A DNA stretch of 64,000 nucleotides from Leucobacter exalbidus (GTDB lineage: Bacteria > Actinomycetota > Actinomycetes > Actinomycetales > Microbacteriaceae). Position numbers and translations under genes: made by a program. The notes under the pieces were generated by a model that did not search any database, was not told the DNA's origin, and saw nothing but the letters and a program-made list of their open reading frames with translations. Shown here one piece after another: positions 33,467-45,373 of this stretch (the first letter of the stretch is position 1; the number at the start of each line of letters is the position of its first letter). The stretch is taken from the NCBI RefSeq assembly GCF_017834145.1, contig NZ_JAFIDA010000001.1, positions 992,001-1,056,000 on the forward strand, read 5' to 3'.

Positions 33467-34705
33467 ATGGAGAATTCGAACGCGCAAGATCAGGTCACCG
33501 TTATTTCGCGCACCGGATTCGCGTATTTCCCGATCGCGCTGATGGCCCGGCTGCCGTTTGCGATGGTCGTGATCGGGGTGCTCACGCTGGTCGTTTCGGC
33601 CCGCGGATCGGTCGAGCTTGGCGGCTTCGCTTCGGCATCGGTGGGTCTCGGCGTTGCGTGCTGCGGGCCACTGCTGGGTGCTGCGGCCGACCGCTTCGGT
33701 CAGCGCCCCATGCTGCTGTTGGCCGGCGCGGTGAACGCGGTATTGCTCGGCGTGCTCGCCTGGGTGGCGTTCAGCACGCTGCCCATGTGGGCCGTGTTCT
33801 TCTCGGCGTTTCTTGTCGGCGCTTCGGTGCCGCAGATCTCGCCCATGTCGCGGGCCCGGCTCGTCGGCATCATTTCGTCTCAGCTGCCGGCCGCACGCAG
33901 GTCACGGTCGCTGTCATCGACTTTTGCGTATGAATCGGCGGCCGACGAGGTCATCTTTGTCTTTGGTCCCGTGACCGTAGGTCTGCTCGCCACGGCGTTT
34001 GGGGCGTGGGCGCCGGTGATCGGCGCCGGCGTGCTCACGCTGATTTTCGTGACGGCATTCGCGCTGCACCCCACCGGAGCCAAGGCCCAGGTCGAAGAAG
34101 GCACCGTCACCTATGTGGCCCCGGTCTCGCAGCTGTGGCGCCCCACACTGCTACTCACCGTCATCGGTATCCTCGCGGTCGGCATGTTCTTTGGTTCGAT
34201 GCTCACCTCGCTCACCGCTTTCATGCAGGATCGCGGCGATGCCGAACAGGCCGGCCTGATCTACGGCGTGATGGGAGTGGGGTCGGCGATCTTTGCGGTG
34301 GGCGTCGCCTGGCTCTCCCCGAAGTTCACGCTGCGGGCGCGCTGGCTCGTGTTCGCGCTGCTGATCTTTGGCGGCGCACTGTTCCTGCAAACTGCGCACG
34401 ATCTCCCCCGCATGATCCTCGCGCTCGCGGTGATGGGCATTGGTATTGGCCCGCTGCTCGTCACGCTGTACAGCTTTGGCGCGCACCGCACCCCCGCCGG
34501 CCGCGGAGCCACGGTCATGGCGATGCTCGGCACCGGCATCATGGTGGGCCAGTCGTTCACCGCCGCGGTCGCGGGCGTGGTCGCTGAGCACGTCAGCACC
34601 CAGGCCTCGCTGCTGCTGCCGCTGTTGGCGGCAACCATCGCGGTCGCGGCTGGCGTGGTGAACTGGTTCCTCACCCCGGCCGGGCCTGAGCCCGAACTGG
34701 GCTAG
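33467..34705 (+). CDS. MFS transporter
   Basis: A 412-aa protein with twelve predicted helices. The first half has GPLLGAAADRFGQRPMLLLAGA, the classic cytoplasmic loop 2-3 motif of the major facilitator superfamily; the second half has EQAGLIYGVMGVGSAIFAVGVAWL. It looks like a drug/metabolite efflux type protein of the MFS_1 group. No regulator is adjacent and the substrate cannot be read. Starts 50 bp after the DsbA-like gene, with weak start signals. Confidence 0.88.
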   Translation: MENSNAQDQVTVISRTGFAYFPIALMARLPFAMVVIGVLTLVVSARGSVELGGFASASVGLGVACCGPLLGAAADRFGQRPMLLLAGAVNAVLLGVLAWVAFSTLPMWAVFFSAFLVGASVPQISPMSRARLVGIISSQLPAARRSRSLSSTFAYESAADEVIFVFGPVTVGLLATAFGAWAPVIGAGVLTLIFVTAFALHPTGAKAQVEEGTVTYVAPVSQLWRPTLLLTVIGILAVGMFFGSMLTSLTAFMQDRGDAEQAGLIYGVMGVGSAIFAVGVAWLSPKFTLRARWLVFALLIFGGALFLQTAHDLPRMILALAVMGIGIGPLLVTLYSFGAHRTPAGRGATVMAMLGTGIMVGQSFTAAVAGVVAEHVSTQASLLLPLLAATIAVAAGVVNWFLTPAGPEPELG

Positions 34706-34822
34706 TTTCTGGGCTCTATTCTGCCGCCCCAAGCTCCGGATCGCGGCTGACGCCGCAGTTTCGCACCCCCTCGATATTGATTTGTCAATGGGGTCACCTC
34801 GCCACCCTTGAATGTCCGAGGC

Positions 34823-36859
<2,037 letters not shown>

Positions 36860-36964
36860 CATTCAGATGCGCTCAGCGCGTACACGCCGACACCCTTTCA
36901 CGGAATAGTCTGATGTTGCAGCCCGTTACACCGGGAGTCAGCCGTCAATGGGAGAATGGAATAC

Positions 36965-38260
36965 ATGTCAGCCCTTTCTGCCGCAGAGGTCCAAGACCTC
37001 CGCGCCGCATTTCCTTACTTCGCCGCGCAACCCGCGCCGGGCACACTAGCTCCCGCGTACCTCGATTCGGCCGCAACCTCGCAACGCCCTGCAGCGGTGC
37101 TCGATGCTGAACGTCGATTCTTGGAGACTTCCTACGCCGCGGTACACCGCGGCACCAGCGGCGCTGTTGGCGAAGCCACGATGGCGTTCGAAGGGGCCCG
37201 CGCCAAGGTCGCAGCATTTGTGGGGGCAGCTACCCCCGAGCAAATCGTGTGGGCAGAGAACGCCACCGATGCCCTCAACATCGTGACGCTCGGCATTGGT
37301 GAGGCCAACGCTGGCCTCGGTGTTGCCGGTTCTGAGCGCTTCGCGCTTGGCACGGGCGACGAGATCTTGATCACCGAGGCAGAGCACCACGCCAACCTGA
37401 TTCCGTGGCAGCGCCTCGCCGCGAAGACCGGCGCAACCCTGCGCTTCATTCCGGTGAACGAACACGGCACCTGGAGCCTCGACGATGCGCGCGCTGCCCT
37501 CACCGAGCGCACCCGCATCTTTGCGTTTGCCCACGTGTCAAACGTGACCGGTTTTGTGGCTCCCGTCGCTGAGCTCGTTGAGCTGGCCCGCAGCGTTGGC
37601 GCTGTGACCGTGCTCGACGCCTGCCAGTCAGTGCCGCATATCCCCGTTGATTTCGCCGCACTCGGCGTCGACTTCGCCGCGTTCTCGGGCCATAAGATGC
37701 TCGGCCCCAACGGCATCGGCGTGCTGTATGGCACACCCGAGATGCTCGCCGCGCTCCCGCCGTCACGCACCGGTGGTTCAGCCATCACCCGCGTCACCAT
37801 GGAGTCGGCCGAGTTCATGCCGGCGCCATTCAAGTTCGAGCCTGGCACCCAGCCGGTGTCTCAGGCGGTGGGCCTCGGCGCCGCCGTCGATTTCCTGTCG
37901 GCCGTAGGCATGGACCGCGCAGCGGCTCGTGAACACGAACTCGTTGAGCGGCTCGTGGCCGGTATCGAAGCGACCCCTGGGTTGCGTCTGCTGGGCCCTG
38001 CTGGCACCACTAACCGCATCGCCCTCGCCTCAGTTTCAGTTGAGGGTCTGCACGCCCACGACGTGGGCCAGTACCTTGACGAGCAGGGAGTGCTCGTGCG
38101 CGTGGGTCACCACTGTGCGCAGCCGCTACACCGCGCATTTGGCATCGCGTCCAGTACGCGTGCCAGTGTGCATCTCACCACCACAGAAGACGAGGTCGAT
38201 CGGTTCCTCGACGCGCTCCGCGGCGCCCAGCGGTACTTCGGAGTGGAGGTGTCAGCGTGA
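36965..38260 (+). CDS. sufS: SufS-type cysteine desulfurase
   Basis: PLP enzyme that takes sulfur from cysteine for Fe-S cluster assembly. The 431-aa protein has the PLP lysine in FSGHKMLGPNGIG, ATDALN near the cofactor, TEAEHHANLIPWQ, and the active cysteine in VRVGHHCAQPLH. ATG at 36965 has GGAG 10 nt upstream; an ATG at 36956 is only 1 nt from the same signal. It overlaps sufU by 4 bp, so the pair is translationally coupled. sufBCD are not in this window. Confidence 0.94.
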   Translation: MSALSAAEVQDLRAAFPYFAAQPAPGTLAPAYLDSAATSQRPAAVLDAERRFLETSYAAVHRGTSGAVGEATMAFEGARAKVAAFVGAATPEQIVWAENATDALNIVTLGIGEANAGLGVAGSERFALGTGDEILITEAEHHANLIPWQRLAAKTGATLRFIPVNEHGTWSLDDARAALTERTRIFAFAHVSNVTGFVAPVAELVELARSVGAVTVLDACQSVPHIPVDFAALGVDFAAFSGHKMLGPNGIGVLYGTPEMLAALPPSRTGGSAITRVTMESAEFMPAPFKFEPGTQPVSQAVGLGAAVDFLSAVGMDRAAAREHELVERLVAGIEATPGLRLLGPAGTTNRIALASVSVEGLHAHDVGQYLDEQGVLVRVGHHCAQPLHRAFGIASSTRASVHLTTTEDEVDRFLDALRGAQRYFGVEVSA

Positions 38261-38730
38261 GCGCGCTTGACGGTCTGTACCAAGAACTAATTCTCGATCA
38301 TTCAAAGCGACCCATCGGCAAGGGCGACCTCGCCGAACACCCGGGTGCGCACACTGCGTCACACCACGAGTTCAATCCGAGCTGTGGCGACGAGATCGAT
38401 GTATCGATCGCGGTTGACCCCGCCACTGGCCGCATTTCTCAGCTCGCGTGGCAGGGGCAGGGATGCTCCATTTCGATGGCATCGGCTTCGATTCTCGCGC
38501 AGCTCGTGCGCGATGAAGAGCTCACCATTGACACCGCGCGTGCCAAGATCGGGGCGTTCCGCGAGATGATCCAGTCACGCGGCGAAGGCGAACCCGACGA
38601 AGACGTGCTCGGTGACGCGATCGCCCTGCACGGTGTCGCAAAGTTCGTGATGCGCGTGAAGTGCGCCATGCTCGGCTGGGTGGCGCTCGAAGCCGACCTG
38701 GTGAAGGTTGAGGCACAGGCTACGGCTTAA
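38257..38730 (+). CDS. sufU: SufU iron-sulfur assembly protein
   Basis: A 157-aa partner of SufS that accepts its persulfide sulfur. Family features: LYQELILDHSKRPIGKG, the zinc/cluster ligands in NPSCGDEIDV, GQGCSISMASASIL and RVKCAMLGW (three cysteines plus aspartate), and the SufU-type insertion between them. The GTG start overlaps the sufS stop (GTGA). It ends in a strong inverted repeat. Confidence 0.95.
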   Translation: MSALDGLYQELILDHSKRPIGKGDLAEHPGAHTASHHEFNPSCGDEIDVSIAVDPATGRISQLAWQGQGCSISMASASILAQLVRDEELTIDTARAKIGAFREMIQSRGEGEPDEDVLGDAIALHGVAKFVMRVKCAMLGWVALEADLVKVEAQATA

Positions 38731-38746
38731 CTCCCTTCGACCACAT

Positions 38747-38798
38747 GTGAGGCCGTGGCCCGAATTCTTCGATACAAGATTTCGGGCCACGGCCTCAC
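38747..38798. terminator. 18-bp perfect inverted repeat after sufU
   Basis: GTGAGGCCGTGGCCCGAA and its exact complement flank a 16-base loop, 16 bp past the sufU stop. There is no T-run, so it is either a terminator of a non-canonical type or a 3'-end stabiliser. Confidence 0.7.
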
Positions 38799-38895
38799 GT
38801 CGTCCACAGCGCATCATTTCTGCCCGATACGCGGGTGAGCAACAGGTTTCTGTGCATAACCGGCACAGGCTTGCGGCATCGCGCAAAATCGGGGC

Positions 38896-40146
38896 ATGAC
38901 TGATCACAATGCTCCCGCTCCCAAGGTTCTGTCTTGTTCAGGAACCGCCGACTTTCTCGCTGCGCTGCCGCAGCTCACCGGTTTCACGGCCACCAATAGC
39001 CTCTTTGTCCTTTTCTTTGCGGGCTCCCGCACCCGCGAAGCCATGCGTATCGATCTGCCGCCCAACGACAACCCGCGCGAAGCCACCGACCTGCTCGAGT
39101 TTCTGAGCTACGCGATTCGTAGTTTCGGTGCAGCGCAGGGCAGCACGTCTGATCCCGCGATCGCCATCATGTCTGAGCAGAGCTTTGCTGAGTGTCAGGG
39201 GCCGCCCTGGCAGCGGCTGGCCCGTCGCATCGAGCGCCGACTACGCCGTGATCAAGTGCGGTTGCGAGAGCTGTGCGTGCTCGCCCCCGACGGTTGGCAA
39301 AGCTACCTCGACCCGCACGCCCCGCGCCTCGGGCGCAGTCTCGACGACATTCGCAACAGCCCCATTTCAGTCGCGGCAGCACTCGCACAACAGCGGATTC
39401 CTTCCCTCGCAGAACTCGGTGCCATCCCCGAGGTAAATCCTCGCCGTGCGCAGTGCGCCGCCCGCGCGCTGTCTGCGCTGCAGCTCACAGCCCCCGACCG
39501 CGTCAGCCACGCCGCCCAGGTCACCCGTCAGCTATGTGCCCCCGATACTCGGCTCTCTACCGAAGCCCTGCTCTCCGCCGAGGCACCGCGCTCCCACAAT
39601 GCGCCGTTCTCCGCCGAAGCCTCGGGGCACCTCGCCTACGTACTTGAGCGACCGGCGGGATGGTGGCACGTCGCCATGGGAATGATTACGCGCCCCGAGT
39701 TTCCTGGTGAACTTGCCCAAGATCTGGGGCCGCAACGGTTCGCGAGTCTGCCCGTTGATGAGCCGCCCTCGGCTGGCGCGGTGCAGGGGCCCGGCAGCAC
39801 TCAGGGCTGCTCGATGTATGCACTGCTTGCGGCGGTGTGCCCCGAGTTTGCAGACCGCACCCGATTGGCGCCGCTGTCGACACGGTTGGCCCGCGCGATC
39901 GCCGATGTGCCCACGCTTGCGCGCCCGGGGCTTTTCGCGTTGAGCGCCCTGGTGTGGTGGTTGTGCGGTAACCAGACGACTGCGTACCGGCACGTTGATG
40001 CGGCAATTGAGATCTCCCCCGAGCACGAGATCTCACACATGGTGCGACGGCTGGTCAGTGTGCCGCTTGCCGCACGGCAGATGCTGCCGCCGCCTCCGAG
40101 CCACGGGGGTTTACCCCGGTCACCTCGCGCCGCAGCGTCGCAATGA
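38896..40146 (+). CDS. DUF4192 domain-containing protein
   Basis: A 416-aa cytoplasmic protein of the actinobacterial DUF4192 family, function unknown. The N-terminal signature is visible: LSCSGTADFLAALPQLTGFTATNSLFVLFFAGSRT. The C-terminal region has a conserved-type RPGLFALSALVWWLCGNQTTAYRHVDAAIEI segment resembling the usual WxxGxGxxAxxxxxxAL pattern. The middle contains an alanine-rich stretch. It overlaps the 3' end of nadS by 92 bp, tail to tail. A weak GGGG precedes the ATG at 38896. Confidence 0.82.
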   Translation: MTDHNAPAPKVLSCSGTADFLAALPQLTGFTATNSLFVLFFAGSRTREAMRIDLPPNDNPREATDLLEFLSYAIRSFGAAQGSTSDPAIAIMSEQSFAECQGPPWQRLARRIERRLRRDQVRLRELCVLAPDGWQSYLDPHAPRLGRSLDDIRNSPISVAAALAQQRIPSLAELGAIPEVNPRRAQCAARALSALQLTAPDRVSHAAQVTRQLCAPDTRLSTEALLSAEAPRSHNAPFSAEASGHLAYVLERPAGWWHVAMGMITRPEFPGELAQDLGPQRFASLPVDEPPSAGAVQGPGSTQGCSMYALLAAVCPEFADRTRLAPLSTRLARAIADVPTLARPGLFALSALVWWLCGNQTTAYRHVDAAIEISPEHEISHMVRRLVSVPLAARQMLPPPPSHGGLPRSPRAAASQ

Positions 40147-41359
40147 TGCGTTCGATGATCCGTGCCGCCAGCGGCGCAGCGAGGGTGAACCGCAGGGCGG
40201 CATGCGCCTCCTCTGGGGCCCGCCCCATCGCGAGCAACGCGGGTGACGGCTCGTCATGCCCGGCAGCACACGCCGACCCCGATGACACCGCGATGCCTGC
40301 CATATCGAGTGCGACCAGCAATGACTCCCCGCTGACCCCCGCGAACACGAACGAAGCGTGCCCGGGCAATCGCTCACGGGGGTCTCCGGTCAGGCTCGCG
40401 CCCGGAATTTCGGAGAGCACCCGGCCGATGAGTTCGTCACGGCTCGCCATCAGCGTCAGTGCCCGAGTTCCGACAGTCGCGATGCACTCGCGTACGGCGG
40501 CGGCGAACCCGGCGATCCCGGCCACGTTCTCAGTGCCCGAGCGCCGTCCCTGCTCTTGCCCGCCGCCGTGCAACAACGGCTCGACTTTGAGCCCCGCGCG
40601 CACCAAGAGGGCGCCCACACCCTGGGGTCCACCAAATTTATGGGACGCGATGCTCATCGCATCAATCTGCGCCCCCGGCCACTCCTCACCATGCATACTG
40701 ACCGGCAGCGACGCCGCGGCCTGCACCGCATCGGTGTGCACGAGAGCACCCACACGCTTAGCGGCAGCGGCAATCTGCGGCAGCGGCTGCACCGTGCCTA
40801 CTTCGGCGTTGCCAAGCCCCACTGACACGAGGGTGGTGTCAGCCCGCACCGCGCGTGCAATGTCAGCGGCGGTCACTCGCCCGTGGCCGTCCACCGGCAC
40901 CAGGGTGAGTTCGTACCCAAACACACGCTCCAGATACCGGCAGCTTTCCAGCACCGACGGATGCTCGATCGGCGTAGTGACCAGGTGCCGGCCCCGCGGG
41001 TTCGCCAGCGCCAACCCGATTATCGCGAGGTTATTAGCTTCTGTGCCGCCCGATGTAAACACCACGTCGGCGGCGCGCACCCCGCAACTATGGGCGATAT
41101 CGCGGCGTGCAGTCTCGACTACGGCGGCGGAGCGGTGCCCGGCCTGGTGCACGCTCGAGGGGTTGGCTGCGAGGTCATCGTAGACGGCGGCCATCGCCGC
41201 CCGCGCCGTTTCGCGCAGCGGTGCGGTGGCTGCCGCATCAAGGTATCGCTCGGGGGCGAGTGCTCCCGAGCCTAACGGCGAGGAGGCGTCTCCTGCCGGT
41301 AGCCGTGTGCTCGCTGCGGGCAACGACACGCGTTCCACCGGCGGCAGTGTCGCGTTCAT
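40055..41359 (-). CDS. nadS: NadS-type cysteine desulfurase (NifS/IscS family)
   Basis: A 434-aa class I cysteine desulfurase with PLP lysine in SIASHKFGGPQGVG and active cysteine in VSSGSACAAGHDEP. It is the last gene of nadA-nadB-nadC-nadS, its ATG overlapping the nadC stop by 4 bp (41356-41359). In such operons the enzyme supplies sulfur for the 4Fe-4S cluster of NadA. It has an N-terminal extension of about 35 residues before YLDAAATAPL. Separate from the SufS at 37 kb, so the window holds two desulfurases with distinct jobs. Confidence 0.9.
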   Translation of the reverse strand: MNATLPPVERVSLPAASTRLPAGDASSPLGSGALAPERYLDAAATAPLRETARAAMAAVYDDLAANPSSVHQAGHRSAAVVETARRDIAHSCGVRAADVVFTSGGTEANNLAIIGLALANPRGRHLVTTPIEHPSVLESCRYLERVFGYELTLVPVDGHGRVTAADIARAVRADTTLVSVGLGNAEVGTVQPLPQIAAAAKRVGALVHTDAVQAAASLPVSMHGEEWPGAQIDAMSIASHKFGGPQGVGALLVRAGLKVEPLLHGGGQEQGRRSGTENVAGIAGFAAAVRECIATVGTRALTLMASRDELIGRVLSEIPGASLTGDPRERLPGHASFVFAGVSGESLLVALDMAGIAVSSGSACAAGHDEPSPALLAMGRAPEEAHAALRFTLAAPLAARIIERIIATLRREVTGVNPRGSEAAAASAVRQAAH

Positions 41360-42204
41360 ACCGCGTCGAGACCGAGGTCGAGGGCGCGTGCGCCGTGGGT
41401 CAGCTGCCCCACTGAGATGACGTCGACACCGGTTTCAGCGATTGCGCGCACCGTGTCGAGGGCGACGCCCCCGCTGGCTTCAGCAATGGCGCGCCCGTCA
41501 ATCAACGCGACCGCACGCACCAAATCGGCGGTGTCGAAATTGTCGAGCAAAACACCCGTCACACCAGCCTGCAGCACGGCAGGCACCTGGTCGAGCCGGT
41601 CGACCTCAACGATGATCGAGGTCGTGTGGCCGGCCCGTTCGCGAAGCCCCTGTAATGCCCGCGTGGTGCTTTCGGCGTCGGTCGCTCCGAGCGCCGCGAG
41701 GTGATTGTCCTTCACCATGATGGCGTCAGATAGCCCGAACCGGTGGTTCGAGCCGCCGCCCACGCTGACCGCGTGTTTTTCGAGGGCGCGCAGACCCGGA
41801 GTCGTTTTGCGGGTGTCTGCGATGCGCGCACGAGTGTGCGCCACCTCCTGCACGAATCGAGCAGTGAGGGTCGCGATTCCGCTCATGCGTTGGCTGAAGT
41901 TGAGTGCGATGCGCTCGCCCGTGAGAATGCCGCGGGCGGGGCCACTGATCACAGCGAGGGTATCGCCCGCCGCGAATGGGGTACCGTCGGCCACCAGATC
42001 TTGCACCTGGATGCGCGAGTCAGTCTGCTCGAAGGTTTCACGCACGAGGGCCCCACCGGCAAATACTCCGGGTTCTCGGGCCACGAGCTGGGTTTGCAGC
42101 GTGAGGGATTCGGGGATGGTGAGCTCGACGGTGAGGTCACCCCACGGTGCATCTTCGGCGAGCGCAGCGCGCACGACCTGCTGAATGAGGGTCTGAGTTA
42201 GCAC
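41356..42204 (-). CDS. nadC: nicotinate-nucleotide diphosphorylase (carboxylating)
   Basis: Quinolinate phosphoribosyltransferase, converting quinolinate and PRPP to nicotinate mononucleotide. 282 aa with EDAPWGDLTVEL at the N-terminus, FSQRMSGIATLTARFV, the DTRKTTPGLRALEKHAVSVGGG core and ATGGV-like ASGGVALDTVRAIAETGVDVISVG. GTG at 42204 (VLTQTLIQQVV) with AAAGGAAC upstream; it overlaps the nadB stop by 7 bp. Middle gene of the NAD operon. Confidence 0.95.
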   Translation of the reverse strand: MLTQTLIQQVVRAALAEDAPWGDLTVELTIPESLTLQTQLVAREPGVFAGGALVRETFEQTDSRIQVQDLVADGTPFAAGDTLAVISGPARGILTGERIALNFSQRMSGIATLTARFVQEVAHTRARIADTRKTTPGLRALEKHAVSVGGGSNHRFGLSDAIMVKDNHLAALGATDAESTTRALQGLRERAGHTTSIIVEVDRLDQVPAVLQAGVTGVLLDNFDTADLVRAVALIDGRAIAEASGGVALDTVRAIAETGVDVISVGQLTHGARALDLGLDAV

Positions 42205-43865
42205 GTGGCAAAGTTCCTTTGTACGAAGTGATGAGAGGCGGCGGGCACCGGAGTGGGGCGCGCTGCTGGAGCTGCGGCGAGCGCGAAGGCCCGCCGTTGC
42301 GCCTGCGCGGGGTCGGTGCCGGGGAAATCTGCGCGCTGGTGGGCGCCCCGGGATTCGCTGCGGCTGAGGGCGGCGAGCGCAATCAGCCCGGCGAGGGTGG
42401 CATCTCGGCCGGGCAGCGCGGCGAAGGTGTTGCAAGCTTCTGCCATGGCAGCCCCGTCACGTTCGATGCCGAGGTGTGCGCTCAGGGCCGCGCTGACTTC
42501 GCGGGATACGAGGCCTGCGCGCGCCGGGCCACCGGGCAGCGGGGCGTTACGCAACTCCGCAGCCGCAGCATCAGCAGCAGCCCCCGAATCCCCGGCCACC
42601 ATCGTGCACTCGCGGGTGAGGCGAGCCATCGCGTCGCCCGCATAGCGCCATTCGCGTGCGCTCCCGGGCCGGGCATAGCGCGCGGCAGCGGCCCCGGCCC
42701 GGCGCCCAAACACGAGGCCTTCGAGCAGCGAGTTTGAGGCCAAACGGTTGGCCCCGTGCACCCCGGTCGATGCCACTTCGCCCGCGACGAAGAGCCCGGG
42801 CACGCTCGATCGCCCGTCGAGATCGCTCGCGATGCCGCCCATCGTGTAGTGGGCTGCGGGGGCGACCGGTACGACTTCCCGCGCCCAGTCGTATCCGTGC
42901 GCGCGCATCGCGGCATCGATCCCGGGGAACATGCGGGCGAGGGATCCGGGGCCGTGGGCGGTTTCGATCCGGATCGCATCAAGCCATACCCCGTGCCCCT
43001 CGTGAGCGCCCGCACGCTGGGCATTGAGTTCGCGGTGCATCTCGCGTGCCACGACGTCGCGCGGCGCGAGTTCGGCGTTGGGGTGTTTGTCGACCATGAA
43101 GCGGTGCCCCGCGTGGTCGAGCAGTGCGGCCCCTGCCCCGCGCACCGCCTCTGAGATGAGCTGGCCGGTGCCGGCGAGCACCGTGGGGTGAAACTGCACG
43201 AACTCAAGATCGGCTACGATCGCGCCCGCTTCGGCCCCGGCCATGATGCCTGAGCCGCGGGCCGCCGCGTGGTTTGAGGTGCGTTCGTAGAGGGCCGCGT
43301 AGCCCCCGGTCGCCAAGATGACGGCCCCCGCGTGCACGGTCTCGACGGAGCCGTCGTCGTGCATGAGGGTGGCGCCGGTGACCTCGCCGTCGGTGACGAT
43401 GAGGTCACCGAGGGTGGCGCGCTCGATCACGTGCACGCTCTCGGGCAGCTGGGCGACGAGGTGCGTGTGCAGCTCGGCGCCGGTGCGGTCGCCGCCCGCG
43501 TGCACGATGCGGGCCGCGCTGTGTGCGCCCTCGAGCCCGAGCGCGACCGAGCCCGCCGCATCACGGTCGGCGCGAAACCCCTCGGCGAGCAACCGGTGTA
43601 CCTCGCGGGCCCCGTCGGTGACCAGCTGTGATGCGGCTTGGGTATCGACGAGGCCGGCGCCAGCGGTGAGGGTGTCGGTGAGGTGGTCTTGCACGCGGTC
43701 GTCTGCGGCCACGACCGCGGCCACCCCGCCCTGCGCCATCGATGTGCTCGTAGTGTCACCGACCGCCAGCGTGCCCATGGTGACGATGGTGACCTCGGCG
43801 CCAGCGGCGTGGGCGGCCCGGGCCGCGGTGAGCCCGGCGACCCCCGCACCGATGACGAGAATCAT
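42198..43865 (-). CDS. nadB: L-aspartate oxidase
   Basis: FAD enzyme making iminoaspartate, the substrate of NadA. The 555-aa protein starts MILVIGAGVAGLTAARAAHA, a Rossmann FAD motif, and has STSMAQGGVAAV, ARIVHAGGDRTGAELHTHLV, ILATGGYAALYE and LEGLVFGRRAGAAAAR. An in-frame extension to 44015 is within nadA and not part of the protein. ATG at 43865 overlaps the nadA stop by 4 bp. Confidence 0.95.
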   Translation of the reverse strand: MILVIGAGVAGLTAARAAHAAGAEVTIVTMGTLAVGDTTSTSMAQGGVAAVVAADDRVQDHLTDTLTAGAGLVDTQAASQLVTDGAREVHRLLAEGFRADRDAAGSVALGLEGAHSAARIVHAGGDRTGAELHTHLVAQLPESVHVIERATLGDLIVTDGEVTGATLMHDDGSVETVHAGAVILATGGYAALYERTSNHAAARGSGIMAGAEAGAIVADLEFVQFHPTVLAGTGQLISEAVRGAGAALLDHAGHRFMVDKHPNAELAPRDVVAREMHRELNAQRAGAHEGHGVWLDAIRIETAHGPGSLARMFPGIDAAMRAHGYDWAREVVPVAPAAHYTMGGIASDLDGRSSVPGLFVAGEVASTGVHGANRLASNSLLEGLVFGRRAGAAAARYARPGSAREWRYAGDAMARLTRECTMVAGDSGAAADAAAAELRNAPLPGGPARAGLVSREVSAALSAHLGIERDGAAMAEACNTFAALPGRDATLAGLIALAALSRSESRGAHQRADFPGTDPAQAQRRAFALAAAPAARPTPVPAASHHFVQRNFATC

Positions 43866-45226
43866 GGCTTCGCCGCCAGCATGCGTTCGAGCGCAACGCT
43901 GGCATCGCGTGACACGTCTGCGGCCACGGTGATGCGGTTGGGTGTTTCGCCCGCGACCAATGCTTCCAGCGTCCACGCGAGGTATGCGGGGTGGATGCGG
44001 TACATCGTCGAGCACGGGCAGATCACCGGATCTAGGCAGAACACGGTGAGATCAGGGCGTTGCTGCTGCAGCCGGTTCACGAGGTTCACCTCGGTGCCGA
44101 TCGCGAGCACGTCACCGGGCTTAGCCGCTTCGACGGCCTTGCGAATGTATTCGGTTGATCCGGCGCCGTCGGCGGCCTCGACCACCTGGGCGGGGCATTC
44201 GGGGTGCACGATGACCTTCACCCCGGGGTAGTCGGCGCGCGCCTTCGTAATCTGGTCGACGGTGAATCGTTTGTGCACCGAGCAGAAACCATTCCACAAG
44301 ATGACCTTTGCGTCGCGCAGCTGCGCCTCGGTGTTGCCGCCGCGGGCGAGGTGCGGGCGCCACAGCGGCATCTCGTCTTCGGTGACCCCCATGGCCTTGG
44401 CAGTGTTGCGCCCCAGGTGCTGATCGGGAAAGAACACGACACGCTGCCCGCGAGCAAACGCCCACTCCAGCACGGTGCGGGCGTTCGATGAGGTGCACAC
44501 GATGCCCCCGTTGCGGCCACAGAACGCTTTGATGTCGGCCGAAGAGTTCATGTACGTCACCGGAATCACCGGTTGCAAGGCGCCCGGCTCCCCCGTGCCA
44601 GCGGCGGCTTCGCCAAGGGCCGCGGTGAGTTCACGCCAGCAGTCTTCGACCTGATCGATCGTGGCCATATCGGCCATTGAGCAGCCCGCGGCCAGGTTGG
44701 GCAGAATGACGGCCTGGTCGTCGCTCGACAAGATGTCGGCGGTTTCGGCCATAAAGTGCACCCCGCAAAACACGAAGGCCTCGGCTTCGGGGCTGTCTTT
44801 GGCGGCTTGGGCGAGCATGAATGAATCGCCGACGAAGTCTGCGTACTGCACCACTTCGTCGCGCTGGTAGAAGTGACCCAGAATGCGCACCCGGTCGCCG
44901 AGCGTCTGCTTCGCCGCGGTGATCCAGTCGTGCAGCTCGGCGTCGCTCGCATCGGTGTAGCGCGCGGGCAGTGGGCCCTGCCTGGGAGCGTCACCCGCGA
45001 TTGTGTCGGCCGCCGAAGCGCCCGGCCCGTAACCGGGTGCGCGGTCGATACCCCACGGATCATCGGCGAGCTGGGTATCGCAGCTCGAGACCCCGGTCGA
45101 TGCGAGTTTGATGGGCCGCCGATGCCCGGGCACCTGCGCGGTTCGCGACGGGCCTGTGGCACGCACCTCACGCGTCTCGGTTTCGCGCTGGGCAGCGCCT
45201 CTGATCAAATCGTGCACGCTCGTCAT
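43862..45226 (-). CDS. nadA: quinolinate synthase
   Basis: 4Fe-4S enzyme condensing iminoaspartate with DHAP to quinolinate. The 454-aa protein has CGVHFMAETA, AAGCSMADMA, CTSSNARTVLEWA, HPECPAQVVEAAD and CLDPVICPCSTMYRIHP, containing the conserved cluster cysteines. The N-terminus has about 90 residues before the catalytic fold. GAGGAAAA precedes the ATG at 45226. First enzyme gene of the nadABCS cluster, 147 bp after nrtR on the same strand. Confidence 0.96.
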   Translation of the reverse strand: MTSVHDLIRGAAQRETETREVRATGPSRTAQVPGHRRPIKLASTGVSSCDTQLADDPWGIDRAPGYGPGASAADTIAGDAPRQGPLPARYTDASDAELHDWITAAKQTLGDRVRILGHFYQRDEVVQYADFVGDSFMLAQAAKDSPEAEAFVFCGVHFMAETADILSSDDQAVILPNLAAGCSMADMATIDQVEDCWRELTAALGEAAAGTGEPGALQPVIPVTYMNSSADIKAFCGRNGGIVCTSSNARTVLEWAFARGQRVVFFPDQHLGRNTAKAMGVTEDEMPLWRPHLARGGNTEAQLRDAKVILWNGFCSVHKRFTVDQITKARADYPGVKVIVHPECPAQVVEAADGAGSTEYIRKAVEAAKPGDVLAIGTEVNLVNRLQQQRPDLTVFCLDPVICPCSTMYRIHPAYLAWTLEALVAGETPNRITVAADVSRDASVALERMLAAKP

Positions 45227-45373
45227 GGGTTTTCCTCATTGAAATTGGGTGGAACAGGTGGTTGAAGCAGGAGGTTGAAACAGATGGGTGAAGCGGGTGG
45301 AGCTGCTCAATCAGGTGGAGCAGAAGACTGATAACTAGGGACGATCGTGAGGACCGCGAATAGGCCGGGCCGT

